Origin: Anaerobacillus sp. CMMVII
GTDB taxonomy: Bacteria; Bacillota; Bacilli; Bacillales; Anaerobacillaceae
DNA: 64,000 nt
Assembly: GCF_025377685.1 (NCBI RefSeq)
Contig: NZ_JACEHK010000002.1
Location: forward strand, 587,619-651,618
Direction: 5' to 3'
How positions within the stretch are numbered: position 1 is the first letter of the stretch; the number at the start of each line of letters is the position of its first letter. Made by a program: the position numbers and the translations under genes. The notes below the pieces were generated by a model. It had not been told where the DNA came from and ran no database searches. It saw nothing but the letters and a program-made list of their open reading frames with translations. Of the stretch, positions 1 through 9,705 are shown one piece after another.

Positions 1-1
1 T

Positions 2-466
2 ATGGCCAAAGGATCAGTAAGATAATGTCGTTGACAGTCTTAAAGCAAATGGGGCGTTCGGACTTACGATTTCGATATTCATGTGACCTTTCCAGAGAGG
101 CACACCTATTGATGGTCCTTCTGCAGGTATTTCAATGGCCACAGCTATATATTCTGCTGCAATTCATGGGATCAAAGTAGATAATTCTCTAGCGATGACA
201 GGTGAATTAAGTATACATGGAACGGTAAAACCGATAGGTGGTGTGGTTGTTAGGTCGAAGCAGCAAAACAAGCGGGAGCAAAAAGAGTAATCGTACCTAA
301 GGAAAATTACCAGTCACTCTTTAAAGATGAAACTGAAATTGAGGTCATTGCAGTTCGAACACTACAAGAAGTATTTGATCTCTCCTTTGTTTATGAAGAA
401 AGCACATCAGAGGAGGAAGTTATCCCTGCAAGTATCGGCGCCTTTAATGAACCAACGCCAATCTAA
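2..466 (+). pseudogene. lonB: LonB-type ATP-dependent protease, C-terminal fragment (window edge, frame-broken)
   Basis: This is the 3' end of a Lon-family serine protease, cut by the window start. The peptidase domain is visible: [11 protein letters not shown] holds the catalytic Ser (about position 120) and [16 protein letters not shown] leads to the catalytic Lys region. The acidic tail ends in NEPTPI at the stop. Position before lonA matches the lonB-lonA order of Bacillus, where LonB acts in the forespore. The reading frame is broken at least three times (near 25, 62-104 and 250); each break is explained by one missing or extra base. The high density close to the sequence edge suggests poor sequence quality rather than true decay, but a decayed gene cannot be excluded. 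Confidence 0.75.
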
Positions 467-471
467 TTTAC

Positions 472-502
472 TATAGAAGGGGCCAATAAAGCCCCTTCTA
501 TA
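472..502 (+). terminator. Perfect 12-bp hairpin after lonB, probable terminator
   Basis: TATAGAAGGGGC and GCCCCTTCTATA pair perfectly around a 7-base loop, six bases after the lonB stop. It is followed by an A-run, not a T-run, so it is an imperfect intrinsic terminator; it may rather protect the lonB mRNA end. Confidence 0.55.
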
Positions 503-628
503 AAAAAATGTAAAGAATTGTTTATGTTTGTTTCCCTCATTCATTAATAAAATCAGTTATATTAGACAAAGATGGGACTATAGGATAAAATTGTACAATA
601 TTAACGTTTTACTACTTGTTATTTTTAG

Positions 629-656
629 TTGACAACAATGAATCGGCATATATAAA
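629..656 (+). promoter_or_regulatory. Sigma-A-like promoter for lonA-ysxC
   Basis: TTGACA (629-634) and TATAAA (651-656) with a 16-bp spacer, about 95 bases before the lonA start. No clear CtsR or CIRCE heat-shock operator was recognised in the leader. Confidence 0.5.
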
Positions 657-750
657 GGATTCTTATTGCTTAAGGGAAAGACTAAAGCTAATACAGGTAA
701 AGGTAGCATCATTCTATCGAATTAGAGATGTTATATGGAGGTGTGTACAT

Positions 751-3070
751 ATGGAGAAAGAGATTATTGTTATTCCGCTTTTGCCATTGCGAGGAATACT
801 TGTGTATCCGACAATGGTATTGCACTTAGATGTTGGCCGAAACAAATCCGTCCAAGCATTAGAAATGTTATGGTAAATGATCATAATATATTTCTTGCTA
901 CACAACGAGAAATTGCGATAGATGAGCCTTCTGAGGATGAAATCTATACAATTGGAACTCTTGCAAAAGTGAAGCAAATGTTAAAACTTCCAAACGGGAC
1001 AATTCGTGTACTGGTTGAAGGTTTGCAACGTGCTCGAGTCGAAAGGTTTCTCGAGAACGATGAGTTTTTTGAAGTAGAGATGACACTCATTGAAGATGAA
1101 ACTAGCGGAGATGCTGAAGAACAGGCGTTAATGAGGAATGTTTTACTTCAATTTGACCAATATATAAACTTTCTAAGAAGATTTCAGCTGAGACTTTAGC
1201 ATCAGTTGCTGATATTGTTGAACCAGGGCGTCTAGCAGATGTAGTTGCTTCCCATTTGCCATTAAAAATTGTTCAAAAGCAAGAAATATTAGAAACTGTT
1301 TCAGTCAAGGAACGCTTAAGTAAAATAATCGAAATCTTAAATAATGAAAAAGAAGTTCTTGGTCTTGAAAAGAAAATTGGTCAACGTGTAAAAAAATCAA
1401 TGGAACGCACGCAAAAGGAATACTACCTAAGAGAGCAAATGAAAGCCATTCAAAAAGAACTTGGAGATAAAGAAGGCAAGGAATCTGAGCTTGAATTATT
1501 TAAAGAGCGCATTGAACAAGCGGGTATGCCAGAAGCCATTGAAGAAAAAGCATATAAAGAGCTTGATCGCTACGAAAAAATGCCAGCTACTTCTGCGGAA
1601 AGCTCAGTCATTCGTAATTATTTAGAATGGTTAACAAATCTACCTTGGCATAAGGAAACAAAAGATGTTTTAGATATTAATCGAACAGAAACGATATTAA
1701 ACGAAGATCATTATGGACTTGAAAAAGTAAAAGAACGCGTTCTTGAGTATTTAGCTGTCCAACAACTAACAAATCAATTAAAAGGACCTATCCTTTGCTT
1801 AGCTGGACCACCTGGGGTTGGAAAAACATCCTTAGCTAGGTCAATTGCACGTTCTTTGGATCGTAATTTTGTTCGTATTTCATTAGGTGGTGTCCGCGAT
1901 GAAGCAGAAATCCGTGGCCATCGTCGTACGTACGTTGGAGCAATGCCTGGCCGAGTAATTCAAGGAATGAAAAAAGCTGGCACAATTAATCCTGTATTTT
2001 TATTAGATGAAATTGATAAAATGGCCAGTGACTTCCGTGGTGATCCATCATCAGCGTTATTAGAAGTACTTGATCCAGAACAAAATAATACGTTTAGTGA
2101 TCATTTTATCGAAGAGCCATATGATTTATCTAAGGTAATGTTTATAACAACTGCTAATAATGTTGGAACAATTCCTGGACCACTATTGGATAGAATGGAG
2201 ATCATTCATATACCAGGATATACCGAAGTGGAAAAACTTCATATTGCAAAGGATTATTTACTTCCAAAGCAAACGAAAAATCACGGACTTGATAAAGGGA
2301 AAATTCAGGTTAAAGATGATGCGCTTCTAAAAGTCATTCGTTATTACACAAGAGAAGCTGGTGTAAGGAATCTTGAGCGTCAAATGGCCACTCTTTGCAG
2401 AAAAGCAGCAAAGATCATTGTCTCTAATGAGAAAAAACGAGTGATTGTTACAACCAATACGATTGAACAAATGTTAGGTAAGCCGAGATTCCGCTACGGT
2501 ATAGCTGAAGAGGAAGATCAAGTGGGAGCAGCAACAGGCTTAGCTTACACAACAGCTGGAGGTGACACTCTCTCGATTGAAGTGTCTCTTGCACCAGGAA
2601 AAGGGAAATTAACCTTAACGGGTAAACTGGGCGATGTCATGAAAGAATCAGCTCAAGCTGCATTTTCTTACATTCGTTCCCGTTCGGCTGAATTGGATAT
2701 CGACCCAACGTTCCATGAAACGAACGATATTCATATTCATGTGCCAGAGGGTGCTACTCCTAAGGATGGTCCTTCTGCAGGGATTACAATGGCAACGGCA
2801 CTTATTTCTGCTTTAACAGGCCGTGCAGTACGTAAAGAAGTTGGTATGACTGGAGAAATTACTTTAAGAGGACGTGTTTTACCAATTGGCGGATTAAAAG
2901 AAAAGTCAATGAGTGCTCACAGGGCCGGTTTAAAAGTTATTATTCTTCCTAAAGATAATGAGAAAGATATAGATGATATTCCGGAAAGTGTACGTAAAGA
3001 TTTAACGTTTATACCAGTATCGCACTTGGATGAGGTATTGAAGCATGCGTTAGTAGGAGAGAAAAAATGA
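751..3070 (+). CDS. lonA: ATP-dependent protease LonA (two apparent frameshifts)
   Basis: LonA is a cytosolic AAA+ serine protease that degrades damaged and regulatory proteins. Domains in order: N-terminal substrate domain ([15 protein letters not shown] near the start), coiled-coil linker, AAA+ module with Walker A GPPGVGKT (about residue 352) and Walker [10 protein letters not shown], then the S16 peptidase domain with catalytic Ser in [11 protein letters not shown] (about 675) and Lys in GGLKEK (about 718). Start ATG at 751 follows GGAGGT by eight bases and gives the normal N-terminus. The frame breaks near 865 (GAAAT for GAAAAT) and near 1174 (ATAAAC for ATAAAAC); one restored A at each gives 773 codons, the usual family length. 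The stop overlaps the ysxC start (ATGA), so the two are co-translated. Confidence 0.93.
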
Positions 3071-3671
3071 AAGTAACACAATCAGATATAGTAATAAGTG
3101 CAGTTAAACCAGAGCAATATCCAGCCACAGGGTTTCCTGAGGTTGCCCTTGCTGGACGCTCTAATGTAGGTAAATCATCTTTTATTAATAAGATGATTAA
3201 CCGAAAAAATTTAGCCCGAACATCTTCCAAACCAGGTAAGACACAAACGTTAAACTTTTATATTATTAATGAAATGATGTATTTCGTGGATGTCCCAGGT
3301 TACGGTTTTGCTAAAGTACCAAAAGCGAAAGAGATGCTTGGGGAAGAATGATTGAAACCTACGTTACTGCTCGTGAAACCTTAAAGGCAGTTATTCTGCT
3401 CATTGATATTCGTCATGAACCATCAAAAGATGATGTTGCAATGTATGAGTGGTTAAAACACATGGGTAAACCCGTGATTATTATCGCAACCAAGGCTGAT
3501 AAAATTCCTAAAGGGAAATGGCAAAAGCATGAAAAAGTGATTAAAGAAGTACTTAATAAAGATCCAAATGACCCTATCGTTGTATTTTCATCTGAGACTG
3601 CTATGGGGAAGGAAAAAGCATGGAGTACCATTGAGTCATATTTATTTAGACCTAAAGAAAAAGATCTTTAG
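3067..3671 (+). CDS. ysxC: Ribosome-biogenesis GTPase YsxC/EngB (one apparent frameshift)
   Basis: This essential GTPase acts in assembly of the 50S ribosomal subunit. G-motifs are visible: G1 [10 protein letters not shown]3 DVPGYG, G4 ATKADK and G5-like FSSE near the end. The frame changes at about 3333: the first part ends in KEMLGEE-stop while the family sequence WGRMIETY continues in the next frame. One missing G (ATGCT for ATGGCT) restores 201 codons, the normal length. It starts inside the lonA stop, the conserved lonA-ysxC pair of Bacilli. The downstream terminator overlaps its stop codon. Confidence 0.92.
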
Positions 3672-3682
3672 GTCTTTTTTTT
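3648..3682 (+). terminator. Intrinsic terminator of lonA-ysxC
   Basis: AGACCTAAAGA pairs with TCTTTAGGTCT (11 bp, 6-base loop) and is followed by seven or more T residues; the stem includes the ysxC stop codon. Confidence 0.9.
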
Positions 3683-3767
3683 AGGCAAAAGATAAGAATT
3701 TATAAATCTTTCAGGTTGTGTTAGCGTAAACCGACTACACCACAACTAATGGTATTAATTATAATGC

Positions 3768-4574
3768 CTACCTATTTTCCAAAAGCCAAATTGCTAAAAC
3801 CTTTGAGTTCTCCTGAGTGGCTTCAAAAGAAATCGTGAAACTACCTAATTCATATATATAAGTAACGATGTCTTCTATTTCAGAGTACTGAATCGAAGTA
3901 GGTTTTCCTAGTTCTTTTGACACATCCTTTAAAAGGCTAGCAATCCTATTTCCAGGCATGTTTATAGCAATTACATTTAACTCATCATCAAGCACATAAG
4001 CCATGTCGTTGTAAGAATATAAAATCCCACCATAATACCAGTCTGTTACGACCGGTTGACCAAGGAAATTAATTACCTCTTCACTACTCATTCCTAGTTT
4101 GATTTGTGAGGTAGGGAGGTGTCCTTGCATACCGGCATCTAAAAATTCTTTACTCAATGGAAGATCATGATAACTTAAAAAAAATGAATCAATTTCATTC
4201 CAAAGACCTAAGTAAAACTGTCCGTTTTCTATACCTTGATTCATCATTTGATCATTAAACTCACTTGTATCAATTAGTTCAATTGAATCTACTGTTTTTT
4301 TCCAAGTGAAAAATTGAATACTGTACTCTGTTTCGGTCAGTTCTTCAATTACGCCTTGGTAAATACCTCTTTTAATTTCCTTAACGTTTTTTATTCTTTC
4401 TAAATGGGATCGTAAAAAGGATTCATTTTCACTAGTCGTAAAATCTAATAGTTCTTCGGAACTAATAAGGGGAGTTTCTGTATAAAGAGTTTCAATCGAT
4501 CCTTGATTGTAGTTTTCAGTGACATTGCAGCCCATTAAAATCCAAAAGACTAAGATAAAAATAATTCGCTTCAT
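3768..4574 (-). CDS. Putative lipoprotein, DUF4309-like
   Basis: The encoded protein of 268 residues starts with a lysine pair, a hydrophobic stretch and the lipobox ILMGC (Cys about residue 16), so it should be a membrane-anchored lipoprotein on the outer face. The ATG at 4574 is chosen because AAAGGAGCC lies just upstream and because the longer open frame puts the signal peptide inside. The C-terminal half has a GMSSEEVINFLGQPVVTDW stretch followed by alternating strands, reminiscent of DUF4309/YjgB-type lipoproteins; this assignment is by eye and uncertain. It is convergent with ysxC and monocistronic. No function is known. Confidence 0.7.
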   Translation of the reverse strand: MKRIIFILVFWILMGCNVTENYNQGSIETLYTETPLISSEELLDFTTSENESFLRSHLERIKNVKEIKRGIYQGVIEELTETEYSIQFFTWKKTVDSIELIDTSEFNDQMMNQGIENGQFYLGLWNEIDSFFLSYHDLPLSKEFLDAGMQGHLPTSQIKLGMSSEEVINFLGQPVVTDWYYGGILYSYNDMAYVLDDELNVIAINMPGNRIASLLKDVSKELGKPTSIQYSEIEDIVTYIYELGSFTISFEATQENSKVLAIWLLENR

Positions 4575-4776
4575 TATAAGGCTCCTTTCCGTTCTTGATA
4601 AGTTCCTACATTCGTTGTAGTAGAAAGAAAACCCTAGTTTCAATTAGAAATACTTTCCGACTAATTGTTTTATAAAATTACAATTCAAATAAGAAGGAAC
4701 AAGAATTTTCGTTAATCATATCTTTTTTTTACGAAATTGCCCGGCTAATGATGCAGAGAATGTTGAAATAAGGGAA

Positions 4777-4817
4777 ATGAAAGAACCTTGTGAATTTACT
4801 TCACAAGGTTCTTTCAT
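4777..4817. terminator. 18-bp perfect hairpin between two minus-strand genes
   Basis: ATGAAAGAACCTTGTGAA and TTCACAAGGTTCTTTCAT form an uninterrupted 18-bp stem around a 5-base loop (4795-4799). It lies just past the stop of the minus-strand membrane protein gene and before the lipoprotein gene, so it probably terminates the former, although no strong U-run follows on either strand. Confidence 0.6.
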
Positions 4818-4846
4818 AATTACTAATTATTAATTAATAGCATGCA

Positions 4847-5322
4847 CTATTTTTTAAAAAACAGCAGATAAATACCAGCCCCAATTAACGCAACTGGCCA
4901 AAAGCTTTCTACATAGGTGTATAAAGATCCAAATATCTCGACGAATTCTATGTACAAAAATGACACTAAGGAAACCAATAATAAGATAACACCAGGTATA
5001 AGGCCGTCTTTTTTTGTCTTACTATAACGAAACAAAAGGATACACTGATGATCAACGTGAACATTGCCCAGTGGTCTGGCCAAAATGAAAAGAGTTGCAA
5101 TCCGTGAAAATGGATGCCTAACCCGACCAACAAGACACCAGTAAAGATAGAATGATAGTCTTTTCCTATGTAAGCTTGAAAAAGGAAAGCTAGACCAATA
5201 ATAACGAGGATAGATGGCCAAGAAAAAATATAGTTAACAAAAGGAATACCATAGTTTTGTAGTAAGAAAATCAACCCGACACTAACAAGTAAGACTCCCG
5301 GAAAAATACCTTGTCGCTTCAC
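4847..5322 (-). CDS. LiaI/LiaF-like (DUF5668-type) membrane protein, one apparent frameshift
   Basis: The protein shows three copies of a hydrophobic unit beginning with GIFPGVLLVSVGLIFLL, HSIFTGVLLVGLGIHF and DGLIPGVILLLVSLVSFL, each followed by a second membrane stretch (WPSILVIIGLAFLF, WPVALIGAGIYLLF). This repeated pattern is that of LiaI/LiaF-like transmembrane domains found in cell-envelope stress proteins. The start is GTG at 5322 after a GGGGG ribosome site. The frame breaks near 5023; one extra T (TTTTG to TTTTTG) joins both halves into 158 codons. Function is unknown; an envelope-stress role is only family inference. Confidence 0.72.
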
Positions 5323-5687
5323 TTTAATCCCCCTAAAATGTGATATATCTCTTAAAATCAAAACACATTCCTTTTCTTTTGACAACCTTTATGTTGAAAT
5401 AGGTATAACGGTAAGGAAATAGGAAAAAATTCTACATTCTTACAATGTAATTATCTTAATTTCATGTTAGAATGGTGAATGAAAGTTAGACAAGTCAGAC
5501 ATGATACAATAAAAGGCGCTCAAACCAATAACTGTAATTTGTGATCTAATTTATTCACAGTGATTTCACGCCTTGTTCACATTCTAATTTTTGTACAAGA
5601 TATTCTACATGTTATAATATGTTCTAGATATATTTTCTCGCACGTGAAAAGTATGGCTTAAGAAACCATTTATGGGGGTGAAAAAAC
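5323..5687. other. Divergent intergenic region between membrane gene and hemA
   Basis: This AT-rich spacer must carry promoters for the minus-strand membrane gene and for the hem operon. Only the hemA promoter candidate is convincing. B. subtilis hemA is PerR-controlled, but no good PerR box was seen here. Confidence 0.5.
5591..5618 (+). promoter_or_regulatory. Candidate promoter of the hem operon
   Basis: TTGTAC (5591-5596) and a perfect TATAAT (5613-5618) with a 16-bp spacer, about 70 bases before the hemA start. Confidence 0.6.
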
Positions 5688-7049
5688 GTGCACATCCTAG
5701 TTACTAGTTTAAATTATAAGTCAACGCCTGTTGAAATACGCGAAAAGTTTACGTTCCAAGGGGAGGAGCGTACTAACGCAATTCATAGGCTGAAAAATAC
5801 AAAAAGCATCTTAGAGGGTGTAATCGTTTCAACTTGCAATCGGACAGAGATCTACGCGGTTGTAGATCAGTTGCATACTGGAAAGTACTATTTGAAAAAC
5901 TTCTTATCCGAATGGTTTGATCTCCCAATTGATGAGTTTGTGGAGTATCTAGATATATATGAAAATGACCGTGCCATTGAACACCTATTACGCGTGACTT
6001 GTGGGCTCAATTCAATGGTTGTTGGTGAAACACAGATATTAGGCCAAATTAAAGAGAGTTTTCTATTTGCACAGGAACAACAAGCTACAGGCACGGTTTT
6101 TAATCAATTATTTAAGCAAGCCGTCACACTAGCGAAACGTGCACATTCGGAAACATCTATTGGTGAAAATGCGGTGTCTGTTAGTTATGCTGCTGTGGAA
6201 TTAGGGAAGAAGATTTTTGGTGACTTTAAAAATAAACATGTCCTAATTTTTGGTGCTGGAAAAATGAGTGAACTTACAGGGAAACATCTCCACGCGAATG
6301 GCGTTGGTAAGGTGACTGTAATCAATCGAACAATGTCAAAAGCTATTGAGCTTGCTGATAAGTTTTTAGGTGAAGCAAGACCTTTAAATGAATTAACAGA
6401 AGCACTAGTTGAGGCTGATATTTTAATTAGTTCTACTGGTGCGAAGGATTATGTAGTAACAAAAGATATGGTGGCCTCTATTATAAAGAAACGTAAAGGG
6501 CGCCCATTGTTTATGGTCGATATTGCAGTACCACGTGATATTGAGCCATCTTTGAGTGAATTAGAGAGTGTTTATTTATATGATATTGATGATTTAGAAG
6601 GGATTGTTGCGGCAAATCTTGATGAGCGTAAACGTGAAGCAGAAAAGATCGAGATTATGATCGACAACGAAATGGTGGAATTCAAAAATTGGTTAAGTAC
6701 GTTAGGAGTGGTTCCGATTATTTCTTCATTACGTTCAAAAGCTCTTTCAGTTCAAGAAGAAACAATGGCTAGCCTCGAGCGGAAATTACCTAACCTATCA
6801 GATAGAGATAAGAAAGTCCTTAGTAAGCACATGAAGAGTATTGTTAATCAGCTTTTACGTGATCCGATTGTGGCTGCAAAGGAATTAGCAGCAGAACCAG
6901 ACGCCGAAGAATCATTAGCTTTATTCACGAGAATTTTTAATCTTGAGGTTGAAGCTGAAGAAACGGAAACTCTCTATCGGGTAGAGGAAAAGGCAAAAGC
7001 AAAGCTTGAAGTTGTTGCTTATCAAAAAGATGTTGTAGTTCGCTCCTAA
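5688..7049 (+). CDS. hemA: Glutamyl-tRNA reductase
   Basis: HemA reduces glutamyl-tRNA to glutamate-1-semialdehyde, the first committed step of C5-pathway tetrapyrrole synthesis. The catalytic Cys lies in STCNRTE (about residue 50), followed by the [11 protein letters not shown] signature, a Rossmann NADPH domain with GAGKMSE (about 190) and the C-terminal dimerisation helices. Length of 453 residues is typical. The start is GTG ([12 protein letters not shown]) seven bases after GGGGGTG, as in B. subtilis. It is the first gene of hemAXCDBL. Confidence 0.97.
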   Translation: MHILVTSLNYKSTPVEIREKFTFQGEERTNAIHRLKNTKSILEGVIVSTCNRTEIYAVVDQLHTGKYYLKNFLSEWFDLPIDEFVEYLDIYENDRAIEHLLRVTCGLNSMVVGETQILGQIKESFLFAQEQQATGTVFNQLFKQAVTLAKRAHSETSIGENAVSVSYAAVELGKKIFGDFKNKHVLIFGAGKMSELTGKHLHANGVGKVTVINRTMSKAIELADKFLGEARPLNELTEALVEADILISSTGAKDYVVTKDMVASIIKKRKGRPLFMVDIAVPRDIEPSLSELESVYLYDIDDLEGIVAANLDERKREAEKIEIMIDNEMVEFKNWLSTLGVVPIISSLRSKALSVQEETMASLERKLPNLSDRDKKVLSKHMKSIVNQLLRDPIVAAKELAAEPDAEESLALFTRIFNLEVEAEETETLYRVEEKAKAKLEVVAYQKDVVVRS

Positions 7050-7066
7050 GAGGGGAGTTTACCTTA

Positions 7067-7885
7067 ATGTTAAACTTTTTATATATTTTTACTGTAATTT
7101 TATATTGTTTAAGTGTTTTAGGGTATTTTATCGATTTCTTAAACAACAACCAGAAGGTTAATCGTATTTCCTTCTGGTTGCTTTCTATTGTCTGGGTCCT
7201 TCAGACAATCTTCTTTATATTACGTATGATTGAATACAATCGGCTTCCAATTATGACTTCTTTTGAAGGATTGTTCTTCTTTGCTTGGATTATTGTTAGT
7301 GTCTCTTTAGTCATCAATTGGTTCTTTAAAGTTGATTTATTTGTATTTTTTACGAATATTTTTGGATTTGCGATTATGACATTTAGTGTTTTTGTTCCAA
7401 CAGGAGATGTTCCGCCAGCATTGCAAGAATTATTAATTTTTGAATTGTTATTCATTCATGTGACTCTTGTTTTACTATCTTATGGTGCGTTTACATTTGC
7501 TTTTATATTCTCAATCATGTATTACTACCAACACCAAATGCTTAAAAAGAAACGTTGGAGTAAGCTATTGTTCAGATTTGGAGATTTGTCTAAGTCAGAA
7601 CATCTAGCATTCATGTTTACTATATTAGGCTTTCCACTACTGTTAATGGGCATTATCTTGGGGATCATTTGGGCTGCTGTAGCTTTAGACCAAATTCCGT
7701 GGGCTGATGCAAAGGTTATTACTTCAGTTTTAGTATTGCTTGTTTATGGTTATTATTTGTATAAAAGAGTTGTTAAGAAGATACGGGGCTATTCATTGGT
7801 TTTACTAAATATCGCAGGCTTCCTACTTATCTTAATAAATTACTTTCTATCAGGAACACTTTCAAAGTTTCATTTATGGTACTAA
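7067..7885 (+). CDS. hemX: HemX, integral membrane protein of the CcsA family
   Basis: The 272-residue protein is almost wholly hydrophobic with about eight predicted membrane segments and a WAAVALDQIPWAD segment in the place of the tryptophan-rich heme-handling motif of CcsA/CcmC proteins. HemX lies after hemA in Bacilli and negatively affects HemA levels in B. subtilis. The gene starts 17 bases after hemA with an AGGGGAG ribosome site, so it belongs to the same transcript. Whether it binds heme cannot be told from sequence. Confidence 0.9.
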   Translation: MLNFLYIFTVILYCLSVLGYFIDFLNNNQKVNRISFWLLSIVWVLQTIFFILRMIEYNRLPIMTSFEGLFFFAWIIVSVSLVINWFFKVDLFVFFTNIFGFAIMTFSVFVPTGDVPPALQELLIFELLFIHVTLVLLSYGAFTFAFIFSIMYYYQHQMLKKKRWSKLLFRFGDLSKSEHLAFMFTILGFPLLLMGIILGIIWAAVALDQIPWADAKVITSVLVLLVYGYYLYKRVVKKIRGYSLVLLNIAGFLLILINYFLSGTLSKFHLWY

Positions 7886-7987
7886 TTATAGTTTATAGTT
7901 TAGAGTGTATAGTGTAGAGTTATGAAAGCTTCTCAAGAAGAAGCCCTCAGAAACTCTTAACTCTAAACTTTAAACTCTACACTTAAA
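7886..7987. repeat. Heptad-arm inverted repeat element 1 (hemX-hemC)
   Basis: The left arm is a run of 7-base units (GTTTATA, GTTTAGA, GTGTATA, GTGTAGA, GTTATGA), the core is AAGCTTCTCAAGAAGAAGCC, and the right arm is the reverse complement type (GTGTAGA, GTTTAAA, GTTTAGA, GTTAAGA read on the minus strand). The arms can pair into a long stem. It sits inside the hem operon, so it should be in the mRNA. Confidence 0.85.
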
Positions 7988-8001
7988 AATGGGGGTTTAT
8001 C

Positions 8002-8933
8002 ATGAGAAAATTATTGTGGGTTCTAGAAAAAGTCAGCTTGCGTTAACTCAAACGAACTGGGTCATTGACCAGCTAAAAAAGCTTGGCGGTCCTTTTGAAT
8101 TCGAAGTAAAAAAAATCGTAACAAAAGGGGACCAAATCCTAGATGTTACGTTATCTAAAGTGGGCGGTAAAGGCTTATTTGTAAAAGAAATTGAGCAAGC
8201 AATGATGGATAAGGACATCGATATGGCGGTTCATAGTATGAAAGACATGCCAGCAGTTCTTCAAGAAGGACTTACGATCGGGTGTGTTCCGAAACGTGTT
8301 GACCCACGTGACGCTCTAATTTCAAACAGTGGTAAAGGTCTAATGGATCTTGAGCCAGGGACAGTTCTTGGAACAAGTAGTTTACGACGCTCAGCTCAAA
8401 TTTTGGCAAAACGACCAGACTTAGAAATTAAATGGATTCGCGGTAATATTGATTCTCGTATAAAAAAATGTAGAGATGGCGAGTACGACGCAATTATCTT
8501 AGCTGCTGCTGGACTTGAGCGTATGGGCTGGAGTGCAGATGTTGTAACTGAATATATATCTTCTGAATTATGTGTGCCAGCGGTAGGTCAAGGTGCGCTA
8601 GGAATTGAATGTCGTACTGATGATGCCGAATTAAGAGAACTTCTCGCTAAATTTACAGATGAAGTTACAGAGCGTTGTGTGACTGCAGAACGTGCTTTCC
8701 TTCATAAGATTGAAGGAGGTTGTCAAGTTCCAATCGCAGGTTATGCTGAGCTAAACGACAACGGTGAAATCGTCTTAGTTGGTCTTGTAGGATCACCTGA
8801 TGGAAATACAATTTTGCATGAAACATTGGTAGGAACAGATGCCAAAAGGTTAGGGGAAGAAGTAGCTGTAAAGCTCCTTGAAAAGGGTGCAAAAGATATT
8901 CTAGATGCTGTTAAAGCAGAGTTAGATAAATAA
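8002..8933 (+). CDS. hemC: Porphobilinogen deaminase (hydroxymethylbilane synthase), probable frameshift at the 5' end
   Basis: HemC joins four porphobilinogen molecules into hydroxymethylbilane. Visible are [11 protein letters not shown] at the N-terminus, the catalytic Asp region HSMKDMPA, the arginine-rich SSLRRSAQ, and the dipyrromethane cofactor Cys in [11 protein letters not shown] (about residue 240). The ATG at 8002, eight bases after GGGGG, would give the family start [11 protein letters not shown] only if one A is restored in GAGAAAATT (8007-8010). The in-frame alternative ATG at 7989 overlaps the ribosome site and gives an atypical N-terminus. With the repair the product has 310 residues, the usual length. 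Confidence 0.93.
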
Positions 8934-9705
8934 TGACACTCCAAGGAAAGAAAATATTAGTGACGAGGGCAAAGGCACAAGCCTCTGCTCTCTCGTCACA
9001 AATAGAGATAAATGGTGGAATTCCAATTGAGGTGCCACTGATTGTTTGTAGAGAAATGAATGATAAAACGGCAATTCACAACTGCATTAAACTAATACAT
9101 ACATATCATTGGATTGTTTTTACAAGTAAGAATGGTATTGATTTTTTTTACAAGAGTACCAAAAACTAATGGGCAATTTACAACTACCATGCAAAATCGC
9201 AGTTGTGGGTAATAAGACAGAAGATGCATTAGAAACTTATGGTTTAAACGCGGACTTATTACCGGAACTCTTTGTGGCAGAAAGCTTAGCAGAGAGTTTA
9301 GTTAAAGTGTTGAAAAAATCAGAATGTGTCTTAATTCCTCGCGGAAATTTAGCAAGAAATGTAATACCTAAGAAGCTTCGAGAGCATGATATCTATGTAA
9401 AAGAATTAGATGTCTATGAAACGGTCATTGATGAAAAATCAAAAGATCAGCTATATAAGGCGATTAAAAATCAGGAGATTGATGTCGTTACTTTTACGAG
9501 CTCCTCAACAGTCGATAACTTTGTTGAACTATTAGCAGGAACAAATTTTCGAAATTACCTCGAACCAATTATTTTTGCTTCGATTGGACCAATTACAACT
9601 AGAACAATGATGAAACATGATTTACCTGTACATGTACAACCTAAAGAATATACGATAGAAGCCATGCTAAATGGTGTTATGGAAAAGCTAAGGGAGGATA
9701 AATAA
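8933..9705 (+). CDS. hemD: Uroporphyrinogen-III synthase (one apparent frameshift)
   Basis: HemD closes and isomerises hydroxymethylbilane to uroporphyrinogen III. The two-lobed fold is suggested by GKKILVTRAKAQ at the start, WIVFTSKNGIDFF near residue 70, and DVVTFTSSSTVDNF in the second half, the usual landmarks of this poorly conserved family. The start overlaps the hemC stop by one base. The frame breaks in the T8 run at 9142-9149; a ninth T restores FFLQEYQKLMGN and one 257-residue protein of normal length. Confidence 0.9.

Noticed and set aside
472-502. Perfect palindrome after lonB as a heat-shock operator (CIRCE)
   Set aside because: It does not resemble TTAGCACTC-N9-GAGTGCTAA and lies at the end of lonB, so a terminator role is better supported.
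5585-5640. PerR operator at hemA
   Set aside because: The TTATAAT half-site seen there is the promoter -10; a second half-site with the right spacing is missing.
9130-9175. Programmed ribosomal frameshift in hemD (T8 run)
   Set aside because: The same kind of -1 base loss occurs in a dozen unrelated genes in this window, so a sequencing error is much simpler.
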